Shown: one piece after another, positions 8,088-15,673 of the stretch | How positions within the stretch are numbered: position 1 is the stretch's first letter | Layout: each line of letters starts with the position of its first letter | Assembly (NCBI RefSeq): GCF_023509015.1 | Contig: NZ_CP094975.1 | Span: forward strand, 6,007,501-6,071,500 | Source: Pseudomonas abieticivorans | GTDB taxonomy: Bacteria > Pseudomonadota > Gammaproteobacteria > Pseudomonadales > Pseudomonadaceae | Reading direction: 5' to 3' | Length of the DNA stretch: 64,000 bases | Notes under the pieces: model-generated | Told to the model about the DNA's origin: nothing | The model's input: the letters and a program-made list of their open reading frames with translations, nothing else | Databases searched by the model: none | Position numbers and translations under genes: made by a program

Positions 8088-9392
8088 TCAGTCCAGGCGT
8101 GTGCCGGCGGTTTCCTTGACCATGGCCACGCCTGTCAGCGTGGCGCACAGGCACACCATCACGTAGAAGGCCGGTGCATGGTTGTCGCCCGTCAGGCTGA
8201 TCAGGCCAGTGGCGAAGAATTGCGCGAAGCCGCCGAACACCGACACCCCCAGGCAATACACCAACGACAGCCCCGTGGCGCGGATAGCGCGCGGGAACAG
8301 TTCGGTGAGCATGACAATGGACGGCACGGTAATCATCACCAGCAAGAAGGTGGTGAAGATCGACACCATCATCAGCGTGCCCAAGGTCGGGTAATGCGTC
8401 ATCAGCATGAAGGCCGGGTAGATCAATACCAGCATCGGCACGCTGCCCAGCAGGATCGTGCGGCGCCGGCCGATCCGATCGCTGAGCTTGCCGGCCCACA
8501 ACGACAGGACGATTTGCACCAGGGCACCCAGGCAGGAGGCGCCGATGCCTACCTGAAGGGGCAGGTGCAATACAGCGACGGTGTAGTTGGTCATATAGTC
8601 GAGCACGATGTAGCTGCAGGCGGTGCCCCCGATGGCCATCAGCACCCCGGCCACCAGCGTGCGGCGGTGCTGGGTGAAGATCTGGCGCAGTGCCGGCGGT
8701 GGCGTTTCACCGTGGCAGGCCTGGGCCGAGGTTTCCTGAAGGTGGCGACGGATGTAGACACCGACCGGCAACACCAGCACGCCGACCAGAAACGGCATGC
8801 GCCAGCCCCAGCTTTCCAGGGCCTCGGCGCTCAGGCCGGCGCTCAGGGCCAGGCTCACCAACGAGCCCAGCAGAAAGCTCAAGCCTTGGCTGAAAAACTG
8901 CCAACTGCCATAGAAGCCGCGGTTATGGTCATCGGCGTACTCCATCAGCATGGCGGTCGAGGCGCCCACTTCACCGCCGATGGCAAAGCCCTGCAGCAGC
9001 CGGGCGGCGACGATCAACAGTGGCGCCGCGATGCCGATTTGCGCATAGGTCGGCGTCACCGCCAGGGCCAACGACCCTACAGCCATCAGGCACAGGGTCA
9101 GCAACATCGCCGGCTTGCGCCCGGCGCGGTCGGCGTAGCCGCCAATGATCAGGCCGCCCAGTGGGCGCATGACAAAGCCCAGGCCGAAGGTCGCCAGCGC
9201 CAGCAACAACTGGCCCAGTTCGCTTTGCGCGGGAAAATACTGCCGTCCGATCACTGTGGCGAAAAAACTGAACACCGAAAATTCAAAAAACTCCAGTGCC
9301 GAGCCGACCGTGATGGCAGCAATGGCACGGGCACTGAGCGGCGGGCGAGCGGCCTGGGCCTCGATCACCTGCGGGGTAATGGTTGCAGTCAT
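8088..9392 (-). CDS. MFS transporter of the metabolite:H+ symporter (MHS) family
   Basis: A 434-residue inner-membrane symporter with twelve hydrophobic segments. MHS signatures: ITVGSALEFFEFSVFSFFAT near the N-terminus, the loop GGYADRAGRKPAM, RLLQGFAIGGEVG, and ESWGWRMPFLVG before helix 6. ATG 9392 follows AAGGAG directly. MHS members import aromatic acids, dicarboxylates or osmolytes by proton symport. It sits between an M20 amidohydrolase and an OprD porin, which suggests uptake of an N-acyl or aromatic amino acid, but the substrate is not decided by sequence. Confidence 0.92.
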   Translation of the reverse strand: MTATITPQVIEAQAARPPLSARAIAAITVGSALEFFEFSVFSFFATVIGRQYFPAQSELGQLLLALATFGLGFVMRPLGGLIIGGYADRAGRKPAMLLTLCLMAVGSLALAVTPTYAQIGIAAPLLIVAARLLQGFAIGGEVGASTAMLMEYADDHNRGFYGSWQFFSQGLSFLLGSLVSLALSAGLSAEALESWGWRMPFLVGVLVLPVGVYIRRHLQETSAQACHGETPPPALRQIFTQHRRTLVAGVLMAIGGTACSYIVLDYMTNYTVAVLHLPLQVGIGASCLGALVQIVLSLWAGKLSDRIGRRRTILLGSVPMLVLIYPAFMLMTHYPTLGTLMMVSIFTTFLLVMITVPSIVMLTELFPRAIRATGLSLVYCLGVSVFGGFAQFFATGLISLTGDNHAPAFYVMVCLCATLTGVAMVKETAGTRLD

Positions 9393-9448
9393 GATGACTC
9401 CTTGGCCCCGGTGCAATCATTGCAGCGGGGCGGGCAGGCGGTGGGCGA

Positions 9449-10627
9449 TTAGGCCAGGAAGGTTTGAACCAGGCGCACCCAGTAGCTGGCCCCCAGGGCC
9501 AGGCAGTCGTCGTTGAAGTCGTAGCCTGGGTTATGCACCATGCAACCGCCCTCCCCGTCACCGTTGCCAATCACCAGGTAACACCCCGGGCAATGCTCCA
9601 GCATCACCGCGAAATCTTCGCTGCCGGTCAGCGGCGTCATGTCGCTGATCAGCCCTTCATCACCTAGCCATTGTTGGGCAACCTGGCGGGCAAAGGCCGT
9701 GCTGTCCACGTCATTGATCAGCGCCGGGAAGCGCTGCGACTCATCGACCTGCACCGTGACCGTGGCACCGTAGCTGGCGGCCTGGGCCTGTGCCACGGCG
9801 CTGATGCGCTCGATCAACAGGTCGCGCACCGCAGGCTTGAGGGCCCGCACGCTCAGTTGCAGTTCGCAGGTGTCCGGGAGCACGTTGGGGGCGATGCCGG
9901 CATGGATGGAGCCCACCGAGACCACGGCGCAATCGAGCGGGTCGACGTTGCGCGAGACGATGCTTTGCAGCGCCATGACGATGGCTGAACCAACCAGTAC
10001 CGTGTCGACCGCCTTGTGCGGCATCGCCCCGTGGCCACCGACGCCCCGCACACTGATGGTCACCGTGTCGGTGGAGGCCATGAACGGGCCGGCCAGAAAG
10101 CCGAACTTGCCCACCGGCAAGCCTGGCATGTTGTGCATTGCAAACACCGCATCGCACGGGAACTGCTCGAACAGGCCATCTTCGAGCATCCGTCGCGCGC
10201 CGCCATCACCCTCCTCCGCTGGTTGGAAAATCAACACCACGCTGCCGTCGAACTCACCCCTTTGTGCCAGGTGCTTGGCGGCTGCCAACAGGATCGCGGT
10301 GTGGCCGTCATGCCCGCAGGCGTGCATCACGCCTTCGTTGCGGCTGGCATACGGCAAGCCGGTCTGCTCGATGATCGGCAGGGCGTCCATGTCGGCGCGC
10401 AGGCCAATCACCTTGTCGCTGCTGCCCAGGCGCAACCGCCCGACCACACCGGTGCCCGCCATGCCCCGATGCACTTCAAAGCCCCACGCCTGCAACTTGC
10501 TGGCGACCAGATCGCTGGTGGCGAACTCCTCGAAGCTGAGCTCCGGGTGGGCATGCAGGTGTTGGCGCAGTGAGATCATCTCGGCTTCGATCGCTTGGAT
10601 ACCAGGTAACACGCACGGGTGGGTCAT
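9449..10627 (-). CDS. M20 family metal-dependent amidohydrolase (hippurate hydrolase-like)
   Basis: A 392-residue two-metal amidase of the M20D/HipO group that cleaves N-acyl amino acids. Metal and catalytic elements in order: LRADMDALPIIE (Asp), HACGHDGHTA (His), FQPAEEGDGGARRM (the general-base/metal Glu pair), AMHNMPGLPVG (His), the dimerisation segment GGHGAMPHKAVD, and LTGSEDFAVM near the C-terminus. ATG 10627 follows AAGGAA. It is the first gene of the operon with the MHS transporter and the porin, and is divergent from a LysR regulator, so it likely performs the first cytoplasmic step on the imported substrate. Hippurate itself is only a family-level guess. Confidence 0.92.
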   Translation of the reverse strand: MTHPCVLPGIQAIEAEMISLRQHLHAHPELSFEEFATSDLVASKLQAWGFEVHRGMAGTGVVGRLRLGSSDKVIGLRADMDALPIIEQTGLPYASRNEGVMHACGHDGHTAILLAAAKHLAQRGEFDGSVVLIFQPAEEGDGGARRMLEDGLFEQFPCDAVFAMHNMPGLPVGKFGFLAGPFMASTDTVTISVRGVGGHGAMPHKAVDTVLVGSAIVMALQSIVSRNVDPLDCAVVSVGSIHAGIAPNVLPDTCELQLSVRALKPAVRDLLIERISAVAQAQAASYGATVTVQVDESQRFPALINDVDSTAFARQVAQQWLGDEGLISDMTPLTGSEDFAVMLEHCPGCYLVIGNGDGEGGCMVHNPGYDFNDDCLALGASYWVRLVQTFLA

Positions 10628-10718
10628 CTTATTTCCTTGTTGTTCTGGGTGTGGACGGGCATGCTGCGGCCCCGATGATAGGGAGCCGGCCGCGGCGCTG
10701 GCAGTCACAAATTGGTTG

Positions 10719-10743
10719 GGCTGAAAACCATAGGTTTACAGCC
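10719..10743. promoter_or_regulatory. Interrupted palindrome, probable LysR binding site
   Basis: GGCTGAAAACC and GGTTTACAGCC flank a 3-base centre (ATA) and match as inverted repeats at 10 of 11 positions. The site lies in the 133-bp gap between the divergent M20 operon and the LysR gene, 17 bp before the LysR start, the expected place for an autoregulatory LysR recognition site. Confidence 0.6.
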
Positions 10744-10760
10744 AACACCCAGGAGCACTC

Positions 10761-11714
10761 ATGAAACTGCACCAGTTGCAGGCCTTGGTCGCCATCGCCG
10801 ATTGCGGCAGCATTCGCGCCGCAGCCCGTACGCTTGCGGTCTCGCAAACTGCCGTGGCGAAAGCGCTGCGCGAACTTGAAAGCCAGCTGCAACTGCCGCT
10901 GCTGGTGCGCAATGCCAGTGGCGTGATGCTCACCCAGTACGGTCGCTCACTGTTACTGCACGCCCGGCAAATGCTCGGCCAGTTGGAACAGGCGCAGTTG
11001 GAGTTGGCGCACCTGCGCGGCCAGGCCGAAGGCCAGTTGCGCCTGGGTATTTCGCCGTGGATGGGCATGACGCTGCTGCCTGAGGTGGTGCTGCTGTTTC
11101 GCCAACGCATGCCGCAGGTGCGCCTGGAAATTTTCGAAGGGTTGATGGCGGTCACGCTACCCCGGCTGCGCGAAGGCACCATGGAATTTGCCGTGGGCCT
11201 GGTATCGGCGCTGCTGCCGCGCCCGGAATTCAGCAGCGACCCGTTGTTTTCCTACCAGATGGCGGTGATTGCCAGGCATGGCCACCCCAAGCAACAGTGC
11301 CGGTCCATCCATGACCTGCTGGATCAGGACTGGGTGGTCAACTACCCGGACGCCAACCACCAGAGTTTCATGAACGAACTGTTCTGGCAGCATGACGCGC
11401 ACATCGCCGAAGAGCGGGTGCAGCGCGCCCAGTCCCTGCAGTTGATGCTGTCGCTCATGGAGCACACCGACATGGTCAGTTACTGCCCCGAACCGATGCT
11501 GACCGTGCCCATGTTCCAGGAACGGATCACTCGGCTCAACTTGAGGGAATCCTTTGCCACTGACACCATCGGCATCGTCACGCCGCGCAACACCCAACTG
11601 GGTACGGCGGCGCAGTGCTTCGTCGACTGCCTGCTGCAGGTGGTGCGGCGCCGCTCGCGATCGTCAAAAAGCGAAGACCGGCGCCTGTTCGACACGTTGA
11701 AAGTGTTGGTGTGA
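10761..11714 (+). CDS. LysR-type transcriptional regulator of the amidohydrolase operon
   Basis: A 317-residue LysR regulator. The N-terminal winged HTH reads MKLHQLQALVAIADCGSIRA with SQTAVAKALRELESQL; the two-lobed effector-binding domain follows. AGGAG precedes ATG 10761. It is divergent from the M20-MHS-OprD operon with an inverted repeat in the shared gap, so it very probably controls that operon. The inducer is unknown. Confidence 0.92.
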   Translation: MKLHQLQALVAIADCGSIRAAARTLAVSQTAVAKALRELESQLQLPLLVRNASGVMLTQYGRSLLLHARQMLGQLEQAQLELAHLRGQAEGQLRLGISPWMGMTLLPEVVLLFRQRMPQVRLEIFEGLMAVTLPRLREGTMEFAVGLVSALLPRPEFSSDPLFSYQMAVIARHGHPKQQCRSIHDLLDQDWVVNYPDANHQSFMNELFWQHDAHIAEERVQRAQSLQLMLSLMEHTDMVSYCPEPMLTVPMFQERITRLNLRESFATDTIGIVTPRNTQLGTAAQCFVDCLLQVVRRRSRSSKSEDRRLFDTLKVLV

Positions 11715-11804
11715 CACGCGCGGCCAGCCTGTTCAGCAGGCGCTGTTCATCACCGCTGTTTGCGCTCATGATGCGTGCTGAATCAACCCCTTGCGGAACA
11801 GACC

Positions 11805-12413
11805 ATGCCCTTTGACACCTGGTTGCTTTACCTGCTGACCTGCTGCGGCATTGCGGTAGTGCCAGGGCCTAATGCGTTATTGGTGCTGACCCACGGCGCC
11901 CTTCATGGCAGTCGCAAAACGCTGTTCACCATTTCCGGCGGCGTGCTCGGCTTTGCCATCGTGCTTGCGTTTTGCGCGTTGGGATTGGGCGCATTGATCC
12001 AGGCATCGGCCACCGGGTTCACGGTATTGAAGGTTGCTGGCGGGCTGTACTTGATCTGGTTGGGCTTCGGGCTGTGGCGGGCCGCCCCTGTCAGTCTCGA
12101 AACGGTCGGCACTGCACGCTTTCGACCGTGGTCACTGTTTCGCCAAGGGCTGGTGTCGGCCATTTCAAATCCCAAGGCGCTGCTGCTGTTTACCGCGTTT
12201 ATCCCACCCTTCCTGGACCCGCACAGGAGCATCGTCGCGCAGACAGCCGCCATCGCGCTGACCTACGCAGTGGTGGAGTTCATCGTTGAGTATGCGGTGG
12301 CCAGCGCAGCGCACAAGGTCAGACCTTGGTTGGCGCGCACAGGACGGCGATTCAACAAGGTCTGTGGTGGGTTTTTCGTACTGTTTGGGTTGGCCTTGCC
12401 CATGCATACGTGA
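11805..12413 (+). CDS. LysE/RhtB family amino-acid exporter
   Basis: A 202-residue inner-membrane exporter with six hydrophobic segments. LysE/RhtB signatures are VVPGPNALLVLTHGALHGSR in the first helix-loop, GGLYLIWLGFGLWR and QGLVSAISNPKALLLF. ATG 11805 gives the usual short family N-terminus (MPFDTWLLYLLT); a longer frame from 11775 adds an implausible polar leader. It follows the LysR gene on the same strand but has its own spacing. Members export homoserine, threonine or related compounds; specificity is unknown. Confidence 0.9.
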   Translation: MPFDTWLLYLLTCCGIAVVPGPNALLVLTHGALHGSRKTLFTISGGVLGFAIVLAFCALGLGALIQASATGFTVLKVAGGLYLIWLGFGLWRAAPVSLETVGTARFRPWSLFRQGLVSAISNPKALLLFTAFIPPFLDPHRSIVAQTAAIALTYAVVEFIVEYAVASAAHKVRPWLARTGRRFNKVCGGFFVLFGLALPMHT

Positions 12414-12499
12414 GTCGATGACTTCGCGGTAACACACTTCGTACAGCGCCTAGGTGCGGGGTATACCCATTGTTTTAAGACGCTGTTAAGGCCAGGTGC

Positions 12500-13360
12500 C
12501 TACAAGCCATCCAACTGCGCCAGGTTCGCTTGCCCGATCACCAACTCGCAGGCCTTCAGGTTCTCGTGCAAATGCCCCACCGATGAGGTCCCGGGTATCA
12601 ACAGGATGTTCGGCGCACGCTGCAGCAACCAGGCCAGGGCCACTTGGATGGGTGTGGTCTGAAGGTGGGCGGCCACCTCGGTCAGGGTGTTTGACTGCAA
12701 CGGGGTAAACCCGCCCAGTGGGAAAAACGGCACGTAGGCAATGCCCTGCTTGCCCAGGTCGGCAATCAATTGCTCGTCATCGCGATGGGTCAGGTTGTAA
12801 TGGTTTTGCACGCAGACGATGTCGGCGATGCCCTGCGCCTGCTTGACCTGCGCGGCACTGACGTTGCTCAGGCCCAAGTGGCGGATCAGCCCTTGGCGCT
12901 GCAACTCTGCCAGCGCGGTAAAGGACGCTTCTATGGACTCTTCACCCGGCGAATGCAGGTTGCCCCAGGCGCGAAGGTTGACCACCTCCAACACGTCCAG
13001 GCCCAGGTTACGCAAGTTGTCGTGCACCGCCTGGGTCAGTTCGGCCGGAGTTTGCGCGGCATTCCACGAGGCATCGGCGCCACGCTTGGCGCCCACCTTG
13101 GTCACGATCACCAGGTCGTCTGCATAGGGATGCAGGGCTTGGCGGATCAGTTGGTTGGTGACATGGGGGCCGTAGAAGTCCGAGGTATCGATGTGGTTCA
13201 CCCCGGCTGCCAGTGCCGCACGCAGCACCGCGATCGCCGCTTGCGGGTCCTTAGGTGGGCCGAATACACCGGGGCCTGCCAACTGCATGGCGCCGTAGCC
13301 GATGCGGTTGACGGTGCGCCCGCCGAGTAAAAAGCTGCCTGCCTGCTGTGCTTCGCTCAT
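12500..13360 (-). CDS. Aldo/keto reductase of the YdbC-like subgroup
   Basis: A 286-residue aldo/keto reductase. Asp and Tyr of the tetrad are in HIDTSDFYGPH and Lys in VTKVG. Where most members have a catalytic His, this one reads VVNLRAWG, as in the YdbC-like branch, so the tetrad His is absent. Cofactor binding is marked by LIPGTSSVGHLHENL. ATG 13360 (MSEAQQAGS) fits the family N-terminus. It is divergent from a LysR gene with a 113-bp gap and is probably its target. The physiological carbonyl substrate is unknown. Confidence 0.9.
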   Translation of the reverse strand: MSEAQQAGSFLLGGRTVNRIGYGAMQLAGPGVFGPPKDPQAAIAVLRAALAAGVNHIDTSDFYGPHVTNQLIRQALHPYADDLVIVTKVGAKRGADASWNAAQTPAELTQAVHDNLRNLGLDVLEVVNLRAWGNLHSPGEESIEASFTALAELQRQGLIRHLGLSNVSAAQVKQAQGIADIVCVQNHYNLTHRDDEQLIADLGKQGIAYVPFFPLGGFTPLQSNTLTEVAAHLQTTPIQVALAWLLQRAPNILLIPGTSSVGHLHENLKACELVIGQANLAQLDGL

Positions 13361-13473
13361 GTCATGCCCGCCTGTCAATGTGTAAGTGTGCTGACTATAG
13401 GCGTTGACGACTTCACTGATAATCCGTTGCAATGTGCACAGCCTGTACGGCTGACCGAACAATGGGGCGAACG

Positions 13474-14397
13474 ATGACAACGGACATTCAAGACTTGCTG
13501 GCCTTCGTGGCCGTGGTAAAGGCTGGCGGGTTTCGCGAGGGCGCGCGGCAGAGCGGCGCATCGGCGTCGAGCCTCAGCGATGCGGTGCGGCGCATGGAAA
13601 CCCGCCTGGGCGTGCGCCTGCTCAACCGCACCACCCGCAGCGTGGTGCCGACCGAAGCCGGTGCACGGTTGATGGAGCGCATCGTGCCGGCGCTGGGTGA
13701 GGTCGAGTCGGCGCTGGACGTGGTCAACGAGTTTCGCGACCGCCCTTCGGGCACCCTGCGGCTGAACGTGCCCATCAGCGCGGCGCGCCTGGTGTTGCCG
13801 GGCATTATTACGCCCTTCCTGCAAAGCCACCCCGACATTCGCCTGGAGGTGGTGGCCGAGGAAAGCTTCGTTGACATGCTCGCTGCCGGTTGCGATGCGG
13901 GCATTCGCTACGATGATCGCATCGAGCAAGACATGATCGCCGTGCCCATCGGCCCACGGTTTCAGCGTTTTGCCACCGCGGCAGCGCCGGCCTACCTGAA
14001 CGCCAGGGGCCGCCCAGAGCACCCGCGCGACCTGCTGTCGCACGCTTGCCTGCGCGGCAAGTTCCCCAGTGGGGCCATGCCGCTGTGGGAATACGAGCGC
14101 GAGGGGGAAATCGTGCGCATCGACCCCAGCGGCCCGCTGGTGGTACGTATTGGCGGCGCCGTGGACCTGGCGGTGCAGGCGGCGATAGACGGGCTGGGGG
14201 TGGTCTGTCTATTCGAGGGTTGGTTGCGGCCGTACCTGGACAGCGGCGTGCTGGAACCGGTGCTCGAACCCTGGTGGCAGCGCTTCAGCGGGCCGTTCCT
14301 GTACTACCCAGGGCGCCGCTACCTGCCCTCCCCGCTGCGCGCGTTCGTGGACTTCATCCAGGCGGCGGGTGACGTCAGGCATTCGAGAGCCGATTGA
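13474..14397 (+). CDS. LysR-type regulator, CrgA-like group
   Basis: A 307-residue LysR regulator. The HTH reads LLAFVAVVKAGGFREGARQS followed by SASSLSDAVRRMETRLGVRL, LNRTTRSVVPTEAG and the linker GTLRLNVP that marks the CrgA-like branch. The effector domain carries EESFVDMLAAGCDAGIRY. ATG 13474 (MTTDIQDL) has GGGGCG four bases upstream; an ATG at 13462 is an alternative. It is divergent from the YdbC-like reductase. Its 3' end overlaps the oppositely oriented RES toxin gene by 23 bp. Confidence 0.92.
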   Translation: MTTDIQDLLAFVAVVKAGGFREGARQSGASASSLSDAVRRMETRLGVRLLNRTTRSVVPTEAGARLMERIVPALGEVESALDVVNEFRDRPSGTLRLNVPISAARLVLPGIITPFLQSHPDIRLEVVAEESFVDMLAAGCDAGIRYDDRIEQDMIAVPIGPRFQRFATAAAPAYLNARGRPEHPRDLLSHACLRGKFPSGAMPLWEYEREGEIVRIDPSGPLVVRIGGAVDLAVQAAIDGLGVVCLFEGWLRPYLDSGVLEPVLEPWWQRFSGPFLYYPGRRYLPSPLRAFVDFIQAAGDVRHSRAD

Positions 14398-15067
14398 CGC
14401 TGGTGATCTGCCCACTCCAGATCATTTCGTAATGCGCGCTTTGCACGACGGACCTGACAGCCCTGGGCGTCATCAACCCCCAGCAGGTGTTGCCCGGTGA
14501 GCGCACCGAGTGGTAGCGCAAGCCGGCGTGCCCTTGCTGCTTGAGCCGGCTGCCCAAGGCATGGGACTGCGTGTAATCGTTGGGCGCATAGATCGGGTCT
14601 GACAAGGCCAGCGCCGTGGCGTCCTGGTTGCCGGCGTCGGTAAAGGCGCAGGCCAGGCCCCTGAACACGAAACGCTCATAACTCAAGCCTTCTACACCGG
14701 CCCAATAGCGATTCTGGTGATGGCGCACTTCGGCAATCGCCGTGTCGATGGTATCGGCCAGGTACAGCACGCCGAAGGTGCCGTTGCTAAAGCGCGAGCC
14801 GGCCGGGTTGACGTGGGTGAACGGCGCCGTCGCATACGAGCAACCGGGGATGCCGAAAGGGATCTCGCGCAGCGGGATCAACTCCAACCGGCCGATTTCG
14901 TTTTGCAGGCGCGGGTTGGTCAGCGCCTGGATCTGGTGAAGGGCCTGGAACTGGGCCGCATCAGCCACGTCATCGAACAGGTCGATGGGCGGGAACTTGG
15001 AGTTGACCAGCCGATGGGCCTGCAGGTCGTCACCGGCCAGTACCGGCAGCGTGTTCACCGTCACCAT
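14375..15067 (-). CDS. RES-domain toxin (NAD-degrading type)
   Basis: A 230-residue RES-family toxin. Characterised RES toxins deplete NAD+. The family core is visible: an Arg-rich start (DDLQAHRLVNSKFPPIDLFD), then GSRFSNGTFGVLYLADTIDT, AIAEVRHHQ, and the R-E-S-like centre (SYERFVFRGLACAFTDA) with a late segment AGLRYHSVRSPGNTCWGL. The start is ATG 15067 inside the antitoxin 3' end (7-bp overlap), the usual order of antitoxin first. Its 3' end overlaps a convergent LysR gene. Confidence 0.88.
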   Translation of the reverse strand: MVTVNTLPVLAGDDLQAHRLVNSKFPPIDLFDDVADAAQFQALHQIQALTNPRLQNEIGRLELIPLREIPFGIPGCSYATAPFTHVNPAGSRFSNGTFGVLYLADTIDTAIAEVRHHQNRYWAGVEGLSYERFVFRGLACAFTDAGNQDATALALSDPIYAPNDYTQSHALGSRLKQQGHAGLRYHSVRSPGNTCWGLMTPRAVRSVVQSAHYEMIWSGQITSVNRLSNA

Positions 15068-15480
15068 TGGGCACCGCGCAGCGCATCGATGCGGCGGAAC
15101 GTCTCGTACAACGACACCATGTCGCCTTGGGCAATGATCTCCAACGGCTTGCGCCCATTGAAAAACTCGTTGCGGTTGGCCATCGATGGGAAGCCGTAGA
15201 CGTTCTCGGGGTTGTCGAACACCGTGCGCAAGGCCGCATGGATGTTCAACACAAAGCTGATGCGCTGCATCTGGTCCAGGTCCAGGCCCACCGACCAGGC
15301 GGCATCGGCCTGCTTGGCGCGGGTGTAGGTGCTGCGCGAAATGCGCAATACCTTGCAGGCCTGCTCGCTGGTGGCTTGCCAGCGATCGAGAATACGCAAG
15401 GCAGCGCGCAAGCCCGTCACGCATTGATCCTTGGTGAGTGGGTCCTTGGTAAGTGGTGGGGTGTGCAGGGCTGTGCTCAT
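15061..15480 (-). CDS. Xre/MbcA/ParS-type antitoxin of the RES toxin
   Basis: A 139-residue antitoxin. The N-terminal helical HTH-like half includes ATSEQACKVLRISRSTYTRA. The C-terminal half is the MbcA/ParS/Xre toxin-binding domain, with IHAALRTVFDNPENVYGFPS and the terminal block that covers the toxin active site (FFNGRKPLEIIAQGDMVSLY). ATG 15480 has GAGG 7 bases upstream; a GTG at 15483 is possible. It is the first gene of the pair. Such antitoxins bind the toxin and repress their own promoter; two repeats in the promoter fit this. Confidence 0.9.
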   Translation of the reverse strand: MSTALHTPPLTKDPLTKDQCVTGLRAALRILDRWQATSEQACKVLRISRSTYTRAKQADAAWSVGLDLDQMQRISFVLNIHAALRTVFDNPENVYGFPSMANRNEFFNGRKPLEIIAQGDMVSLYETFRRIDALRGAQW

Positions 15481-15497
15481 CACGCGACCTCGGCTTA

Positions 15498-15541
15498 ATC
15501 TACAGATTCAAGTTATAGCACAAGTGTATCTACAGACTCAA
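15498..15541 (-). promoter_or_regulatory. Toxin-antitoxin promoter with two operator repeats
   Basis: On the minus strand TTGAGT and CTATAA are separated by 17 bp (TATAAC with 18). Two copies of TTGA(G/A)TCTGTAGAT lie at 15528-15541 (overlapping the -35) and 15498-15511 (just after the -10), exactly 30 bp or three helical turns apart. This is the expected layout for autorepression by the Xre-type antitoxin. Confidence 0.65.
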
Positions 15542-15673
15542 TTCGTTTGTGTTGTCGGCCGTAGGGACTCTTGCAGTTTGCAGTGCCCACCTGATCATTT
15601 CCCTCGACTAGTGCCGACCCAAGGTTTGGCCGCTACAATGCACGCCTGACCGTGACAACCCAGACTAAAAAAA

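Noticed and set aside
8017..8499. N-terminal extension of the OprD porin
   Set aside because: It overlaps the MHS transporter in another frame and adds 161 residues without a signal peptide; the real start is near 8016.
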